Assembly: GCA_044228685.1 (NCBI GenBank)
Contig: JBGAUL010000017.1
Span: 27,387 to 91,386 of the forward strand
Direction of reading: 5' to 3'
DNA from: JBBATK01 sp044228685
GTDB taxonomy: Bacteria; Bacteroidota; Ignavibacteria; Kapaibacteriales; NICIL-2
Length of the DNA: 64,000 bases
Shown: piece by piece, positions 50,826 through 60,330 of the stretch
How the letters are laid out: every line of letters starts with the position of its first letter
Position numbering within the stretch: position 1 is the stretch's first letter
Position numbers and translations under genes: made by a program
Notes under the pieces: model-generated
Told to the model about the DNA's origin: nothing
Seen by the model: only the letters and a program-made list of their open reading frames with translations
The model's database searches: none

Positions 50826-52208
50826 CTACCTCCCCATCAACCCCTTCCAACACAACATCTGCACATTACTAAAAACATCCAACGAATTGCATTGCAGAGA
50901 TTCGTAGTATTGAACAGTTCGAGCAGGAATCACCCGCGCAGTATCGCGATGTTGAATGAGTGCGCGTAGATGACGGAACTCCTGCTTCCAGTGCTCCGCG
51001 TCGGGGATGGATTCTTTGGTTGCGAAGTAGCGGAGAGATCGTTGCAAAAACTCAAGAGCGTGAAAGTACTCTCCGTTGAGCGCGAAGGCTGCGCATTCGA
51101 GAAAGCGGAGTTCGGCTTCGATGCCGTGGAAGAGTTTTACAGACATTGCCAAGCCCGCACTAATGAAGCTTTTTGCTTGGGCGTAGTCTCCGGAGTGGAG
51201 GTAGTAGAGACTGAAGTCGGTGGCATCCATCGGACGAATCTGATGACGTTGCAGCACATCCATGCTTCCGTATCGAAGTTTCAAAATCTGCGCGGCTTTA
51301 CGCTTCTTGTTGCAAATGAGCAGTAGACGGAAGTAGATCAAGTTGAGATGACCATTGCGTGCGAACATCGATGGATTCTCGTTCCAGATGGCATCGCATT
51401 GTGCAAGTGCCTTTTTGCGACCGTTCATGTGTAGATACGCCTCGGCAAGAGAAGCTCTCACGATGTACTGGGCATCAGGATAAAGTGTGGGATTCTTCTG
51501 CAATGCAAGGAGCGTACGTTCCCACCACTCGATTACTTTTACAGTGTCGGATGTTGTTGAGTAGTACTGCGCCAAGGCGCGACAAAGCAGAATGTGCGAT
51601 TCTGGCCAATCTCGTTCTTTACATTCATTCCAAAGATCTACTAACTCGCGCTCATACTTCAACAGTCCCTCATCCCTACTACCGCGAATTCGCTGAACGA
51701 ACATCTCGCGTATGAGACTACGAATGCGAACAATGGTGGGAGCTTCTTTGCTTTGGGCAAGCTCGCAATAGCGAGTGCCGATGCGCGACCACACCTTCTC
51801 CTGAAACACGCGGGCTTCAAAAAGCAGATAGGCCTCAACTGCAGTGTGATAGAGTTTTTCGAGTTCCCCTTTGGGCCCGCCGCGGCGCAGCACGCGATCG
51901 CGCTTTGCGAGTTCATGCAGGTAACTCTCGTGCAAGCCGGCTTTGGCGAGGATATGAAAGATGCTCTCGCCAAGCTTTTTCTCAGCATAGTCGTAACATC
52001 GGGTCAGTGCGATCGAGACGCATTTGTCGAAGTGCGTTATGCTCATGCCCAACTTGGATGGAAGAGCGGATACTCGATGATTGTGCTCGACGGCGTGAAT
52101 GTGAGCTTCCAAGACCTTGCGCACGGTCGCGCTGAGACTCAGTTCATGCGCAAGTTCTTGTCGTATGTGTATCGGAATCGTCCGAAGAAAATCACTGAAG
52201 TAGCTCAT
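50826..52208 (-). CDS. Hypothetical TPR-like helical protein
   Basis: A 460-residue soluble protein made of helix pairs ('WWERTLLALQKNPTLYPDAQYIVRASLAEAYLHMNGRKKALAQCDAIW', 'DFSLYYLHSGDYAQAKSFISAGLAMS'), typical of degenerate TPR repeats. There is no signal peptide or catalytic motif. The start at 52208 (MSYFSDFLRTIPIHI) is chosen since the upstream extension to 52355 is Cys/Thr-rich noise. It is divergent from the next gene. Similar solo TPR proteins are frequent in this lineage and their role is unknown. Confidence 0.6.
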   Translation of the reverse strand: MSYFSDFLRTIPIHIRQELAHELSLSATVRKVLEAHIHAVEHNHRVSALPSKLGMSITHFDKCVSIALTRCYDYAEKKLGESIFHILAKAGLHESYLHELAKRDRVLRRGGPKGELEKLYHTAVEAYLLFEARVFQEKVWSRIGTRYCELAQSKEAPTIVRIRSLIREMFVQRIRGSRDEGLLKYERELVDLWNECKERDWPESHILLCRALAQYYSTTSDTVKVIEWWERTLLALQKNPTLYPDAQYIVRASLAEAYLHMNGRKKALAQCDAIWNENPSMFARNGHLNLIYFRLLLICNKKRKAAQILKLRYGSMDVLQRHQIRPMDATDFSLYYLHSGDYAQAKSFISAGLAMSVKLFHGIEAELRFLECAAFALNGEYFHALEFLQRSLRYFATKESIPDAEHWKQEFRHLRALIQHRDTARVIPARTVQYYESLQCNSLDVFSNVQMLCWKGLMGR

Positions 52209-52379
52209 CGATAGTCTATCTCCCAAACTCCATCCGCCTGTGGTGAAGCAGGCATCATATGTCTCATTTTCCACGCAGTAAGAATAGAAGCAAAATCGGA
52301 TTTTTTTGGCTGCGATGCTGATCGAATTTTGAGTTGATATAGTGCACAGTATCACTCAGTATTCTACTCTGACTCGACT

Positions 52380-53327
52380 ATGAAACTTCGCCCGCTTATT
52401 GTCAATGGATTCGTCTTTTGCCTCAGCCTCTTCGCAACAATCACGCTGAACGCACAAGTGCGTTATCGCGTGATCGACAACAAACCCGACGACTGGCATT
52501 GGTTAGCCTCTGCATCTCTGCACACTCAGAACTTCAACTCGGCTAACCTTCGTTTTGCCGGCAAGTTCAAAGCTGTTGATTGGCTGCTCCTGCATGGCGA
52601 TGCGACGTTGCCGTTGTATGCTCATGCCTTTTCGGGTGATGCACACTCTGCTCAGACCATGTTTGCCAATGCGACCGCTATCCTGCGCTGGGGAGGCACC
52701 TTTCGAGAAAAAGAGCGAGTTACTACCAGCTCCAGCATTTCCGAGAGCGGCGGCACGCGTACTCATAGTGTTAGCTACTTCGAGGCGGATTTGCAGGTTT
52801 ACTCGTACATCGCTTTGCGAGGCGGATTGTTCTTTCAGAACATGACCCAGCCAATTAATGCGCGGATGTTTGATATCTCCAATGAGGCTGGTACGGCGCA
52901 CATAGCTGATTCGAACTGGAGCGGTGAGACGCGTGCGAAGTCTGCAACACTTCATGCCGGTTTTGAGTGGGGACGAGATAGTCACGCCAACGTTGAGTAT
53001 GGTGGCGATGAAGCTGAAGGCAACGCACATGTGTGTTACAATGCTCGATACTATTTGGATTTTCTCTATGCGCCGTCAGTGCAGTACGACAATTTCAGCG
53101 CTTCGGGAACGAGCTATGTGGTGTCGAAGAAGAGCGAACGTAGTTATACACAGATGGGTGGACGATTCGGATTCGAACAGAATTTTCGTTGGTGGACCTG
53201 GGGCGCGGAGCTCGGTCTGCAACGTCGCTTCGGTGATGGCGAAAGCACCAAGCTCTCCGAAAACGGTTACGGCTATCTCAACTTCTTCTTCGGTTTCAGC
53301 ATGGGCGATTGGGCAGCATCGCGATAA
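52380..53327 (+). CDS. Putative outer-membrane protein
   Basis: A 315-residue exported protein. The signal peptide (LIVNGFVFCLSLFATITLNAQ) is followed by amphipathic strands ('VDWLLLHGDATLPLYAHAF', 'FEADLQVYSYIALRGGLFFQNM', 'SYTQMGGRFGFEQNFRWWTWGAELGLQRRFGDGE', 'YGYLNFFFGFSMGDW') ending in aromatic residues. It looks like a beta-barrel outer-membrane protein. No specific family is recognised. The lipoprotein downstream may be co-transcribed. Confidence 0.6.
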   Translation: MKLRPLIVNGFVFCLSLFATITLNAQVRYRVIDNKPDDWHWLASASLHTQNFNSANLRFAGKFKAVDWLLLHGDATLPLYAHAFSGDAHSAQTMFANATAILRWGGTFREKERVTTSSSISESGGTRTHSVSYFEADLQVYSYIALRGGLFFQNMTQPINARMFDISNEAGTAHIADSNWSGETRAKSATLHAGFEWGRDSHANVEYGGDEAEGNAHVCYNARYYLDFLYAPSVQYDNFSASGTSYVVSKKSERSYTQMGGRFGFEQNFRWWTWGAELGLQRRFGDGESTKLSENGYGYLNFFFGFSMGDWAASR

Positions 53328-53363
53328 ACTTCCTTCACAGAATTTTTCATCGAGTCAACAACT

Positions 53364-53918
53364 ATGAACATGACAACATCACTTGCTCTCAGGTCAAAAC
53401 TCCCCATTGCTTTTCTAAGCCTAAGTCTTTTGTTCTGTCTCAATGCCTGTAGTTTCGATCCAATTGAGAACTCAGTATTGCCTTCACAATTAAGTGCCAT
53501 CGACACGACCATGCGAAATCTGGGTGGAACCTTTAGCTGGACGACCGGTGGCAGCACTTATACAGCTCGAGCTCGATACGATGCGGCGAGCAAGAGTTTG
53601 ATAGCAAAAATCGACAACGACAATTACCTCACATTCTCCCTTCTCAGCACTGGAAGTGGCGCTGCCGTCGGTAGCTATACCTTGAGTCCCGTTGCCATTA
53701 GTCCAACCACAGCTTCCGTCAACATGAAGCTTCGCAAAAGCGACAACACAGGCTTCGTCTGCGCCGGAGTGACTATCAACGGCACGCTGAATATTCTTCA
53801 AATGAAGGATAACAAAATCAACGGCAACTTCAATTTCAACTCCAGCGCAAATGAGCTGGGAAGCTTCCGCATTATTACGGTCGATGTAAGTGGCAACTTT
53901 TCAGATGTGCCATATTGA
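53364..53918 (+). CDS. DUF6252-like lipoprotein
   Basis: A 184-residue lipoprotein with a lipobox 'LLFCLNAC'. The mature part 'GGTFSWTTGGSTYTARARYDAASKSLIAKIDNDNYLTFSLLSTGSGAAVGSYTLS' is beta-rich and matches the DUF6252 (calycin-like) proteins of Bacteroidota. It probably sits in the outer membrane. It is 36 bases after the barrel gene. Confidence 0.72.
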   Translation: MNMTTSLALRSKLPIAFLSLSLLFCLNACSFDPIENSVLPSQLSAIDTTMRNLGGTFSWTTGGSTYTARARYDAASKSLIAKIDNDNYLTFSLLSTGSGAAVGSYTLSPVAISPTTASVNMKLRKSDNTGFVCAGVTINGTLNILQMKDNKINGNFNFNSSANELGSFRIITVDVSGNFSDVPY

Positions 53919-54212
53919 TCGGTCTTCGGACAACTCAAGGTCCTCGTCAATTGTGTCCGAGTTGCGCTAGTTTGATTGCCACAGTTATCTACTCGAAGCC
54001 TTATTTCTGTCACGCGACCAATGAATGTTCTCTTCAAACGCCGTGCTGCTTCGAGCCTATTGGAGTCTCGAATAAGAAATCATGGTTTGATTGAAAGAGG
54101 ATAGACGAGGCGAAAAGGAAATGGAGAGTTTGTCATCTGTCGGAGACAGCGCGCACAGCACAACAAGCAGCCCTCAGCTTCACATGCAAACAAATCTGAG
54201 CAGCAGCTTTTC
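53919..54212. other. Intergenic region
   Basis: Nearly 300 bases between convergent genes. I see no gene, clear terminator or repeat. Confidence 0.4.
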
Positions 54213-56159
54213 TCAGTTGTTCAAAATGCCATTTACATAGAACATCTTAAGAACACCTTTGTTCTTTGCTTCTAACTCTCCGCGGTACTCGCAGTCGAAT
54301 GTGTGGCGTACTAGTTCATAGGTCGATTCTGACACATTAATCTTCCCGGCTTCTGAGCTCTGTTCCATGCGCGCAGCGACGTTCACTGCGTCTCCCCATA
54401 TGTCGTAGGCGAATTTCTTGAGTCCTACGATGCCGGCAATGACTCTGCCGCTGTTGATACCGATTCGCACTTCAAATGTTCTGTCGCCGAGCGCTTGCTT
54501 GCGCGCCAGCATAAAGTCACGAATTTCAATTGCAGCATGAACGATATTCTCAGCGTGTTTAGAATTTGCCATCGGCAGTCCGCAGACAGCCAAATAGGCG
54601 TCGCCTATTGTTTTTATTTTCTCCACGTTATAGCGTCCGGTGATTTCGTCGAATGCTTTGAAGCAGGCATCTAGTTCATCGACGAGTTCCTGAGGACTTA
54701 GTCGCTCGCTGAGGGTGGTAAAGGACTTAAAGTCCGTAAACATGACAGAAACATTGTCGTAGTGTCGTGCTACAGCTCGTCCCTGCGATTTAAGTTCGTC
54801 GGCTACTTCGACGGGCAAGATATTGAAGAGTAGTTCTTCATTCTTGGTATTGACCGACTTGATGCGATTGCGCTGTCGGTACACGATAAAGAGAAACACA
54901 AAAGACCCAACCAATCCGGCGAGAATTGCATTGCGTAGAATTGACTGTTCAGAATCTCGACGAAGCTGTTCAGCCTTTAAAGCGCTTTCTTTGAACTCGA
55001 ACTCTTTACGCAGTCCTTGCTGCTTTGCCTTCTGCGCGTTTTCTCCATTACGAATGCTATCGTTGAGACTAACGAAGAGTTTGTAATGAATGAAGGCATC
55101 CTTGGTATTGCCCGACGCACTGTCAAATTGATATAATGCCTCGTAGGTTCTACGCCACTGGTCAGCGCTAGTCCAGTTCTTGGAACTGATAGATAAGCTA
55201 CTGTCCAGGTAACACTTGGCGAGTTTAAAATTTCTTTTGCTTGTATAGCATTTTCCCAGTGCATAGTAAGGATACCATAGCAGGTTAGCTTGTTTCATCT
55301 TCCGCAGTATTTCCAGACCTTCGAGTATTGACCTCTCGGCTCTACCGTACTCTCCCAATAACGTCAAAGCTGAGCCGATTTTTATCTTTGAATTGGCCAC
55401 ATTCACTGTCGAGCCAATTTCCTGAAAGATTTTGAGAGCTGATTCGAAGTATTGCAATGCGCGTTCAACTTGACCCTGTGTAGCGTAATAAGCGCCGATA
55501 TTTAATAAATTAATTCCGCTCCACTCCTTATTACCAACGTCTTCATTGATTTTCAGTGCCATTTTATAATACTTCAAAGCCTGCTCATCCTGTCCGATCT
55601 CTTTGTAAATCTTTGCAATGTTATTATAGAGTCCAGCGATATCCCTCTTACCTCCAATTTTCTCATAAGGCGCAATAGCATCTGTATAGTACCGTAAACT
55701 TTCATTCAGATCAGATGCAGATGAATACATATCGCCTAATGCATAATTCACATCAGCAACTCTTTGATAATCCGCCTCTTCTTGCCGAATCACCAATTCT
55801 TTTTTATAGAATTCAATTGCTTGATAGAAACTTTTGTTGTCACCATACACACCTGCCATGATACGATATGCATTGCCAATGCCGTGTTTATACCCGCATC
55901 CTTGAGAAATCGATAGGGTCTGATTCGCTAAATCAAGGGATGTACTCGGAAAATCATCCCAGTACTCTTTGGCCAATTGATACAGAATTTCAGCGCGTGT
56001 GGTGTCGTGCAATCTGTTTTGCAAAAGTGACTTCATCGAGTCAACCCTTTGCTGCTTAGGTGCAGTGGCACCGACTGCAATGTATGCGACAGTGAATATT
56101 ATGATTACGAGATACTTCAAGATCTGTTGACACAACGTTAGACCCGTGAAAGTTAGCAA
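54213..56159 (-). CDS. TPR-regulated adenylate cyclase (class III)
   Basis: A 648-residue membrane protein. An N-terminal hydrophobic segment (LKYLVIIIFTVAYIAVGA) is followed by six or seven TPR repeats (~45-350), a coiled coil, one transmembrane helix ('AILAGLVGSFVFLFIVY'), and a C-terminal class III cyclase domain. The latter has metal-binding Asp in 'VMFTDFKSFTTL', substrate Lys in 'VEKIKTIGDAYLAV', and 'YDIWGDAVNVAARMEQ', which suits ATP as substrate. The TPR domain outside the membrane likely senses a protein or signal and controls cAMP production. The layout is common in Bacteroidota. Confidence 0.9.
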   Translation of the reverse strand: MLTFTGLTLCQQILKYLVIIIFTVAYIAVGATAPKQQRVDSMKSLLQNRLHDTTRAEILYQLAKEYWDDFPSTSLDLANQTLSISQGCGYKHGIGNAYRIMAGVYGDNKSFYQAIEFYKKELVIRQEEADYQRVADVNYALGDMYSSASDLNESLRYYTDAIAPYEKIGGKRDIAGLYNNIAKIYKEIGQDEQALKYYKMALKINEDVGNKEWSGINLLNIGAYYATQGQVERALQYFESALKIFQEIGSTVNVANSKIKIGSALTLLGEYGRAERSILEGLEILRKMKQANLLWYPYYALGKCYTSKRNFKLAKCYLDSSLSISSKNWTSADQWRRTYEALYQFDSASGNTKDAFIHYKLFVSLNDSIRNGENAQKAKQQGLRKEFEFKESALKAEQLRRDSEQSILRNAILAGLVGSFVFLFIVYRQRNRIKSVNTKNEELLFNILPVEVADELKSQGRAVARHYDNVSVMFTDFKSFTTLSERLSPQELVDELDACFKAFDEITGRYNVEKIKTIGDAYLAVCGLPMANSKHAENIVHAAIEIRDFMLARKQALGDRTFEVRIGINSGRVIAGIVGLKKFAYDIWGDAVNVAARMEQSSEAGKINVSESTYELVRHTFDCEYRGELEAKNKGVLKMFYVNGILNN

Positions 56160-56498
56160 AAATTGGCTGATGAAACAGGTTGCTCTGGTCTATGTGATAG
56201 AGCGGATGTGTTCACTGACATACTTGCATTGTAGTAGGATTAACACTATGGTACCACATACTTTGGAACCCCAAGCTCTTCATCATTGTTGTTCAATACA
56301 CGGTCAGGATTCTTGTAGCATCTCAACAGCTTAGATTTACCCGAGTGCACTGTGTGTCAGGATTCTAGGATCACTAGTGCAAACCTGACTAAAATCATGT
56401 ATTACTGAGGCAGCTCACCGTAGTTTGCGAACACTAAGCTTTACTCCGCATGAAGCATGTATGGAGTTACATTTTTCACCACCACCGAAAGCTGCTCT
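56160..56498. other. Intergenic region between cyclase and lipocalin genes
   Basis: About 340 bases between divergent genes. I see no RNA gene or strong dyad. It must hold both promoters. Confidence 0.4.
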
Positions 56499-57056
56499 AT
56501 GTCGCATCTCTTCTTTACCGGTGCAGCTTTCATCTGCATCCCATTTGCTTTGGCCTGGTCGCAGGCAACGCAGGAACTTCGTGTTGTTCCCAACGTCGAA
56601 ATCAGCCGTTATGTCGGGACTTGGTATGAAATTGCTCGACTGCCGAATAGCTTTCAGACGCAGTGTCAGTCGGATGTAACAGCCACCTACATTCTCAATA
56701 GCGACGGAACTCTAGACGTCATCAACAATTGCATGAAGTCCGATGGCACTCGTTCAGAAGCACGCGGCAAAGCGAAACGTGCCTCCGATGATCAACCCCT
56801 GAGTAAACTCAAAGTGCGCTTTGCGCCGGCTTTTTTATCCTGGCTTCCTTTTGTGTGGGGCGACTACTGGATTATCATTCTCGACAGCAACTACAGCTAT
56901 GTTGTGATTGGCGAACCCTCGCGCAAGTATCTGTGGATACTCTCTCGCACTCCGTCGATGAATGAGGCGACCTACGAATCACTGCTCGTTCAAATTCGCA
57001 ACATGGGATATGATCTCACAACGCTTGCACGCACACAGCAAACGCAGCGACATTGA
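56499..57056 (+). CDS. Bacterial lipocalin (Blc-like)
   Basis: A 185-residue exported lipocalin. A leader (FFTGAAFICIPFALAWSQA) precedes the family's signature 'VEISRYVGTWYEIARLPNSFQ' (G-x-W). Strands 'ATYILNSDGTLDVINNCMKSDG', 'KAKRASDDQPLSKLKVRFAP', 'GDYWIIILDSNYSYVVIGEPSRKYLWILSRTP' follow. Bacterial lipocalins bind fatty acids or lysophospholipids at the envelope under stress. The start 56499 begins the signal peptide; ATG 56457 adds 14 residues and cannot be excluded. Confidence 0.9.
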   Translation: MSHLFFTGAAFICIPFALAWSQATQELRVVPNVEISRYVGTWYEIARLPNSFQTQCQSDVTATYILNSDGTLDVINNCMKSDGTRSEARGKAKRASDDQPLSKLKVRFAPAFLSWLPFVWGDYWIIILDSNYSYVVIGEPSRKYLWILSRTPSMNEATYESLLVQIRNMGYDLTTLARTQQTQRH

Positions 57057-57088
57057 GTTGAAGAGTAATCGCGGCTATGAGATTCAAC

Positions 57089-58903
57089 TTATGGTATGAG
57101 CAAACGCAGGTATTGTGGTGCTGCTCCCGCGCGCTGAACGCGAACGAAGTACACACCGGGAGTCATTTTAACGTGCTCAATGTGCACTTCCTGAGAAGCA
57201 GTTTCGCTTCGACTGATTAAGCGACCCGCGCTGTCCTCGATCGTTAGAATGGATGCTGCTTCTTGCGCGCCTTGCACTCGAGGCAGAGTTACGATGCTCA
57301 ATCCCCGTGTGTAGTCGGTGTGGATGGCGACTTCAGCACTATTCGATAACTCAACATCCGAAACGCTCACACTTACACAGTCTGATGTATCGCTGCATTG
57401 TCCTCGCGATGCAACCACAGCATAACTCCCCGATACGCTTGGCGTGTATGTACGAGCGGTTGCCCCTGAGATAGCTTGCTTTATTGTCGAACATTGCAGC
57501 CATTGATAGCTGCTCGCCAAGGTGTCACAACTCAGTGTTTGACCCGAGATCGAAATCGTAGGCGCGATACTGACAAGTACAATCTTGTGATTTGTAGACA
57601 CACCGACGCCGTAGTCATTGATACCACAAACCGTCACGACACCCTCGTGGAAGTTCTTGCTAAACTCGTGCGTAACATGATTGACTGAGGTCGTGTCGCT
57701 CGTACCATCCGGAAATGACCACACATAGGCGCTTGCGTGTGTGATAGAGGCGGTTGTGAAGTCAGCCTTAAGTTGATTGCGACAAAGAGTGTCCGGTCCG
57801 TTGAGAGTGCCTGCGCACAACGGCAGATTGTCAACCAAGACTTTGTACAACGTCGCCGTAATCCCATCCACTGCTGACCAATCATCGTTCGACAAACAGA
57901 CGACCGTCGCTTGCATACACGGATCGTAGATAACACGACTCTTATAACCCGGGAATGATCCGCCATGACCCCAGGTTTCGCGACCAAAGAAGGTTGTCTT
58001 TTGTAAACCCAACGCATAGTTCTGAGGACTCACAAATTTCGTCAGCGCTGCAAATGACTCGGCGGAGAGCACTCCTCCATTCATCAATGTTGTGTACCAG
58101 CTGAGCATGTCCGCAGGTGTTGAGAAGATCGAACCGGCTGGACCTCCAGCTGTATTAAGCGAAACACGCGAACTATCATGGATATCAACACCGTTGTGCC
58201 ATCGAAACGCAAGTGTTCCAATCTCCGGCTCTTCGACATCATAGAAAGTGTGATCGAGATGCAATGGCGTTAGTATTGAGTCACGTATAAGCTTGGCCAT
58301 GCTGCGTCCAGTCGCGCTTTGAACTACCATCCCCGCTAGTATGTAATTCACGTTCGAGTAGTTGTATCCAGCACCAGGTGCATTTGTGGGCGGACCAAGA
58401 AGGGCTAATATGTCTTGAGGAGTGTAAACGCGTAGAGGATATTTCTGCAAAGTGTCCAAGAGCGCAGTCGTGAGAAATGGATCTGAGACGCCGCTTGTAT
58501 GATTCAAGAGCTGCAGAATAGTGATGGATGGATTGACGTTCTTGTAGCTTGCAATCCACTTCGACAACGGATCGCTCAGTTTCAAAACTCCGGCTTGACT
58601 CAACTTGAGAATTGCCACAGCGGAGAAGAGCTTGCTGTTACTCGCAATGCCCTGTGCCATCTCCGCACTCAAAGGTGTGCCTGGATGAGAGATACCACTG
58701 GCACCGAGCCATTGTCCTTGTCCAGGACAATACACGCCCGCCGCAACACCCTTTGTATTGTTGGAAAAACTACTCACCATCGTATCCAGAGTTGCCTGAA
58801 GTTTTGCTTCAAGCTTGGCATTAAATGCCTGCGATGAGACATCACAAGGAGTGAGACAAGAAGTAACGACGACCGCAACTACAAACAATACGATGCGCTT
58901 CAT
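57089..58903 (-). CDS. Secreted serine beta-lactamase-like hydrolase with PKD and T9SS domains
   Basis: A 604-residue exported protein. The signal peptide is followed by a beta-lactamase/class C fold (~28-370): nucleophile SxxK 'SNSK' (Ser88, Lys91), 'YSN' in 'YNYSNVNY', and 'HGG' in 'WGHGGSFPG'. Next come a PKD domain (~375-450, 'SAYVWSFPDGTSDTTSVNHVTHEF'), an Ig-like region ('YQWLQCSTI') and a T9SS tail. Related enzymes are D-aminopeptidases, esterases or beta-lactamases; the substrate is unknown. T9SS delivery makes it a surface or extracellular enzyme. Confidence 0.88.
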   Translation of the reverse strand: MKRIVLFVVAVVVTSCLTPCDVSSQAFNAKLEAKLQATLDTMVSSFSNNTKGVAAGVYCPGQGQWLGASGISHPGTPLSAEMAQGIASNSKLFSAVAILKLSQAGVLKLSDPLSKWIASYKNVNPSITILQLLNHTSGVSDPFLTTALLDTLQKYPLRVYTPQDILALLGPPTNAPGAGYNYSNVNYILAGMVVQSATGRSMAKLIRDSILTPLHLDHTFYDVEEPEIGTLAFRWHNGVDIHDSSRVSLNTAGGPAGSIFSTPADMLSWYTTLMNGGVLSAESFAALTKFVSPQNYALGLQKTTFFGRETWGHGGSFPGYKSRVIYDPCMQATVVCLSNDDWSAVDGITATLYKVLVDNLPLCAGTLNGPDTLCRNQLKADFTTASITHASAYVWSFPDGTSDTTSVNHVTHEFSKNFHEGVVTVCGINDYGVGVSTNHKIVLVSIAPTISISGQTLSCDTLASSYQWLQCSTIKQAISGATARTYTPSVSGSYAVVASRGQCSDTSDCVSVSVSDVELSNSAEVAIHTDYTRGLSIVTLPRVQGAQEAASILTIEDSAGRLISRSETASQEVHIEHVKMTPGVYFVRVQRAGAAPQYLRLLIP

Positions 58904-59170
58904 ACGAACTCCCCACGTATGTGATAAGAAACGACGGCATGGACATTGAAGGGACTATCAAGAGCGTCATAGGAGACGCTCTTGATTTGTGCTATTCATG
59001 TCGAAGCAAAATACACCGAGATTAAATCATGGGCGAGTATTCAGATGCTGTTACATTTTGTTCAGTTTGTGATATCAAGCATGTTCATCGCCTGGACTAA
59101 TCGCGAGCATCAATGGGAGGTGCCACGAGACATTTCAAGCATAGCCGCTTTGGTCAGTCTCTGCTTCTCA

Positions 59171-60097
59171 TCACTCAACCTTCTTCTCTGCCTCTCCTAT
59201 TCCCTCTTCAATCAATTTCTTCAGACTACCGCTGATATACTGAGTCCAAGCGTTAGAGCAACCGGAATAGCATTGCAGCTTGGGCTTTAGTCCACAATGA
59301 CGAAACGTCAGCTTGGCACCGTTGGGTGTGGATTCGATTTCAAAATGCAGTGTGGTGTTTGTCCACTCATGACTATTCTCAACGAAATTGATACTTCCGG
59401 CAATGCACTTCCATACCACTAGAGTATTGGGAATAAGTTCGGTGACGCGTTGGGTTGAGATGTGGACCGTGCCGAAGCGAACAGTGAATTCGTCGCCTAC
59501 TTCATGCGATGCACCTTCAAGATTCTCCGTCCACCACTTGGTCACATCATTCACGCACTCATACACGCGTTGTGCGCTAGCATTGACGTTGATGCTGCAC
59601 TCAAAATCCTTCCCTGCAAGCTGACGTGAAATTTCTTCCTGATAGCTATTGCGTCCACCGCGAGGATTCGGTTGTCCTTTGTGTTTCTCTACCAGATCAA
59701 CCAAACTTGAGCTTATGTAGTTAGTCCACGCGTCATGACATATCGCATAGCACTCGTGCTCAGGCAACAGTCCCCGGTGCATGAAGTCAAGAATCGTTTC
59801 GCCATCACTCTCCCGAAGCTCAAAGATGACCTTTGTGCCAAGCCACTCCGACTGATCCTGAACAAAGGAAAAATGATTGTCCAGGACTTGCCACATCACC
59901 TTTCGATATTCGTCCATTTCAATCACTCGGATCTTGCAGAAATGCACGTCCTCGTAGTGATAATCAAAGACCGCATCCACGCGATCTGTTTCTCCCTCAA
60001 TGTCTTCCGACCACCAGCCCCGAACATTGCAAATAGCTTCGAATACATGCTTTGCATCGGCTTTAATACGAACCGTTTTGCTGAAATCCTGCGCCAT
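59171..60097 (-). CDS. Tandem SRPBCC (AHSA1-like) domain protein
   Basis: A 308-residue cytoplasmic protein with two homologous START-like domains. Both begin with a similar pattern ('VRIKADAKHVFEAICNVRGWWSEDIEGETD' and 'INVNASAQRVYECVNDVTKWWTENLEGASH'), contain 'HGLLPEHECYAICHDAWTNYISSSL' or 'HCGLKPKLQCYSGCSNAWTQYISGSL', and end in a long helix. SRPBCC domains bind hydrophobic ligands in a deep pocket. It is divergent from a GlxA-type regulator, which probably controls it. Confidence 0.85.
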   Translation of the reverse strand: MAQDFSKTVRIKADAKHVFEAICNVRGWWSEDIEGETDRVDAVFDYHYEDVHFCKIRVIEMDEYRKVMWQVLDNHFSFVQDQSEWLGTKVIFELRESDGETILDFMHRGLLPEHECYAICHDAWTNYISSSLVDLVEKHKGQPNPRGGRNSYQEEISRQLAGKDFECSINVNASAQRVYECVNDVTKWWTENLEGASHEVGDEFTVRFGTVHISTQRVTELIPNTLVVWKCIAGSINFVENSHEWTNTTLHFEIESTPNGAKLTFRHCGLKPKLQCYSGCSNAWTQYISGSLKKLIEEGIGEAEKKVE

Positions 60098-60145
60098 GAT
60101 GTGCTTTCCGTTGTTTGTACAAATTGTGCTTGGATCAAAACTATT

Positions 60146-60180
60146 GTCTGAAATACACCTGTATACAGTGTAATACAGAC
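60146..60180. promoter_or_regulatory. Large dyad in the divergent promoter, candidate operator
   Basis: A near-symmetric 35-base site has outer arms GTCTG/CAGAC, then TACA.../...TGTA and the central palindrome CTGTATACAG (60159-60168). It lies 49 bases from the SRPBCC start and ~150 from the GlxA-type gene, where the regulator would bind. Confidence 0.5.
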
Positions 60181-60330
60181 ATTCACAAGGGTTGATTTGG
60201 ACAACATTTAAGCATAGATTTGAACGGTGTCATGCAGTTTGAATTGAAAGTGAGCAAAGCTCTCTTTGCGCATACCAGACACGCTATTCGAGCGATGCTC
60301 ATTGCTAGAAATCCACTTCCATAGCCGACA

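Noticed and set aside
50596..50853. Leftward 85-codon ORF right of attR
   Set aside because: It overlaps the native tRNA terminator hairpin and the end of the TPR-like gene, and has no recognisable features.
51359..52214. Several rightward ORFs over 100 codons opposite the TPR-like gene
   Set aside because: They are shadows of the leftward frame; its helical repeat pattern is more protein-like.
58982..59290. 102-codon rightward ORF in front of the SRPBCC gene's end
   Set aside because: It overlaps the 3' part of the well-supported SRPBCC gene on the other strand and has no ribosome site or family traits.
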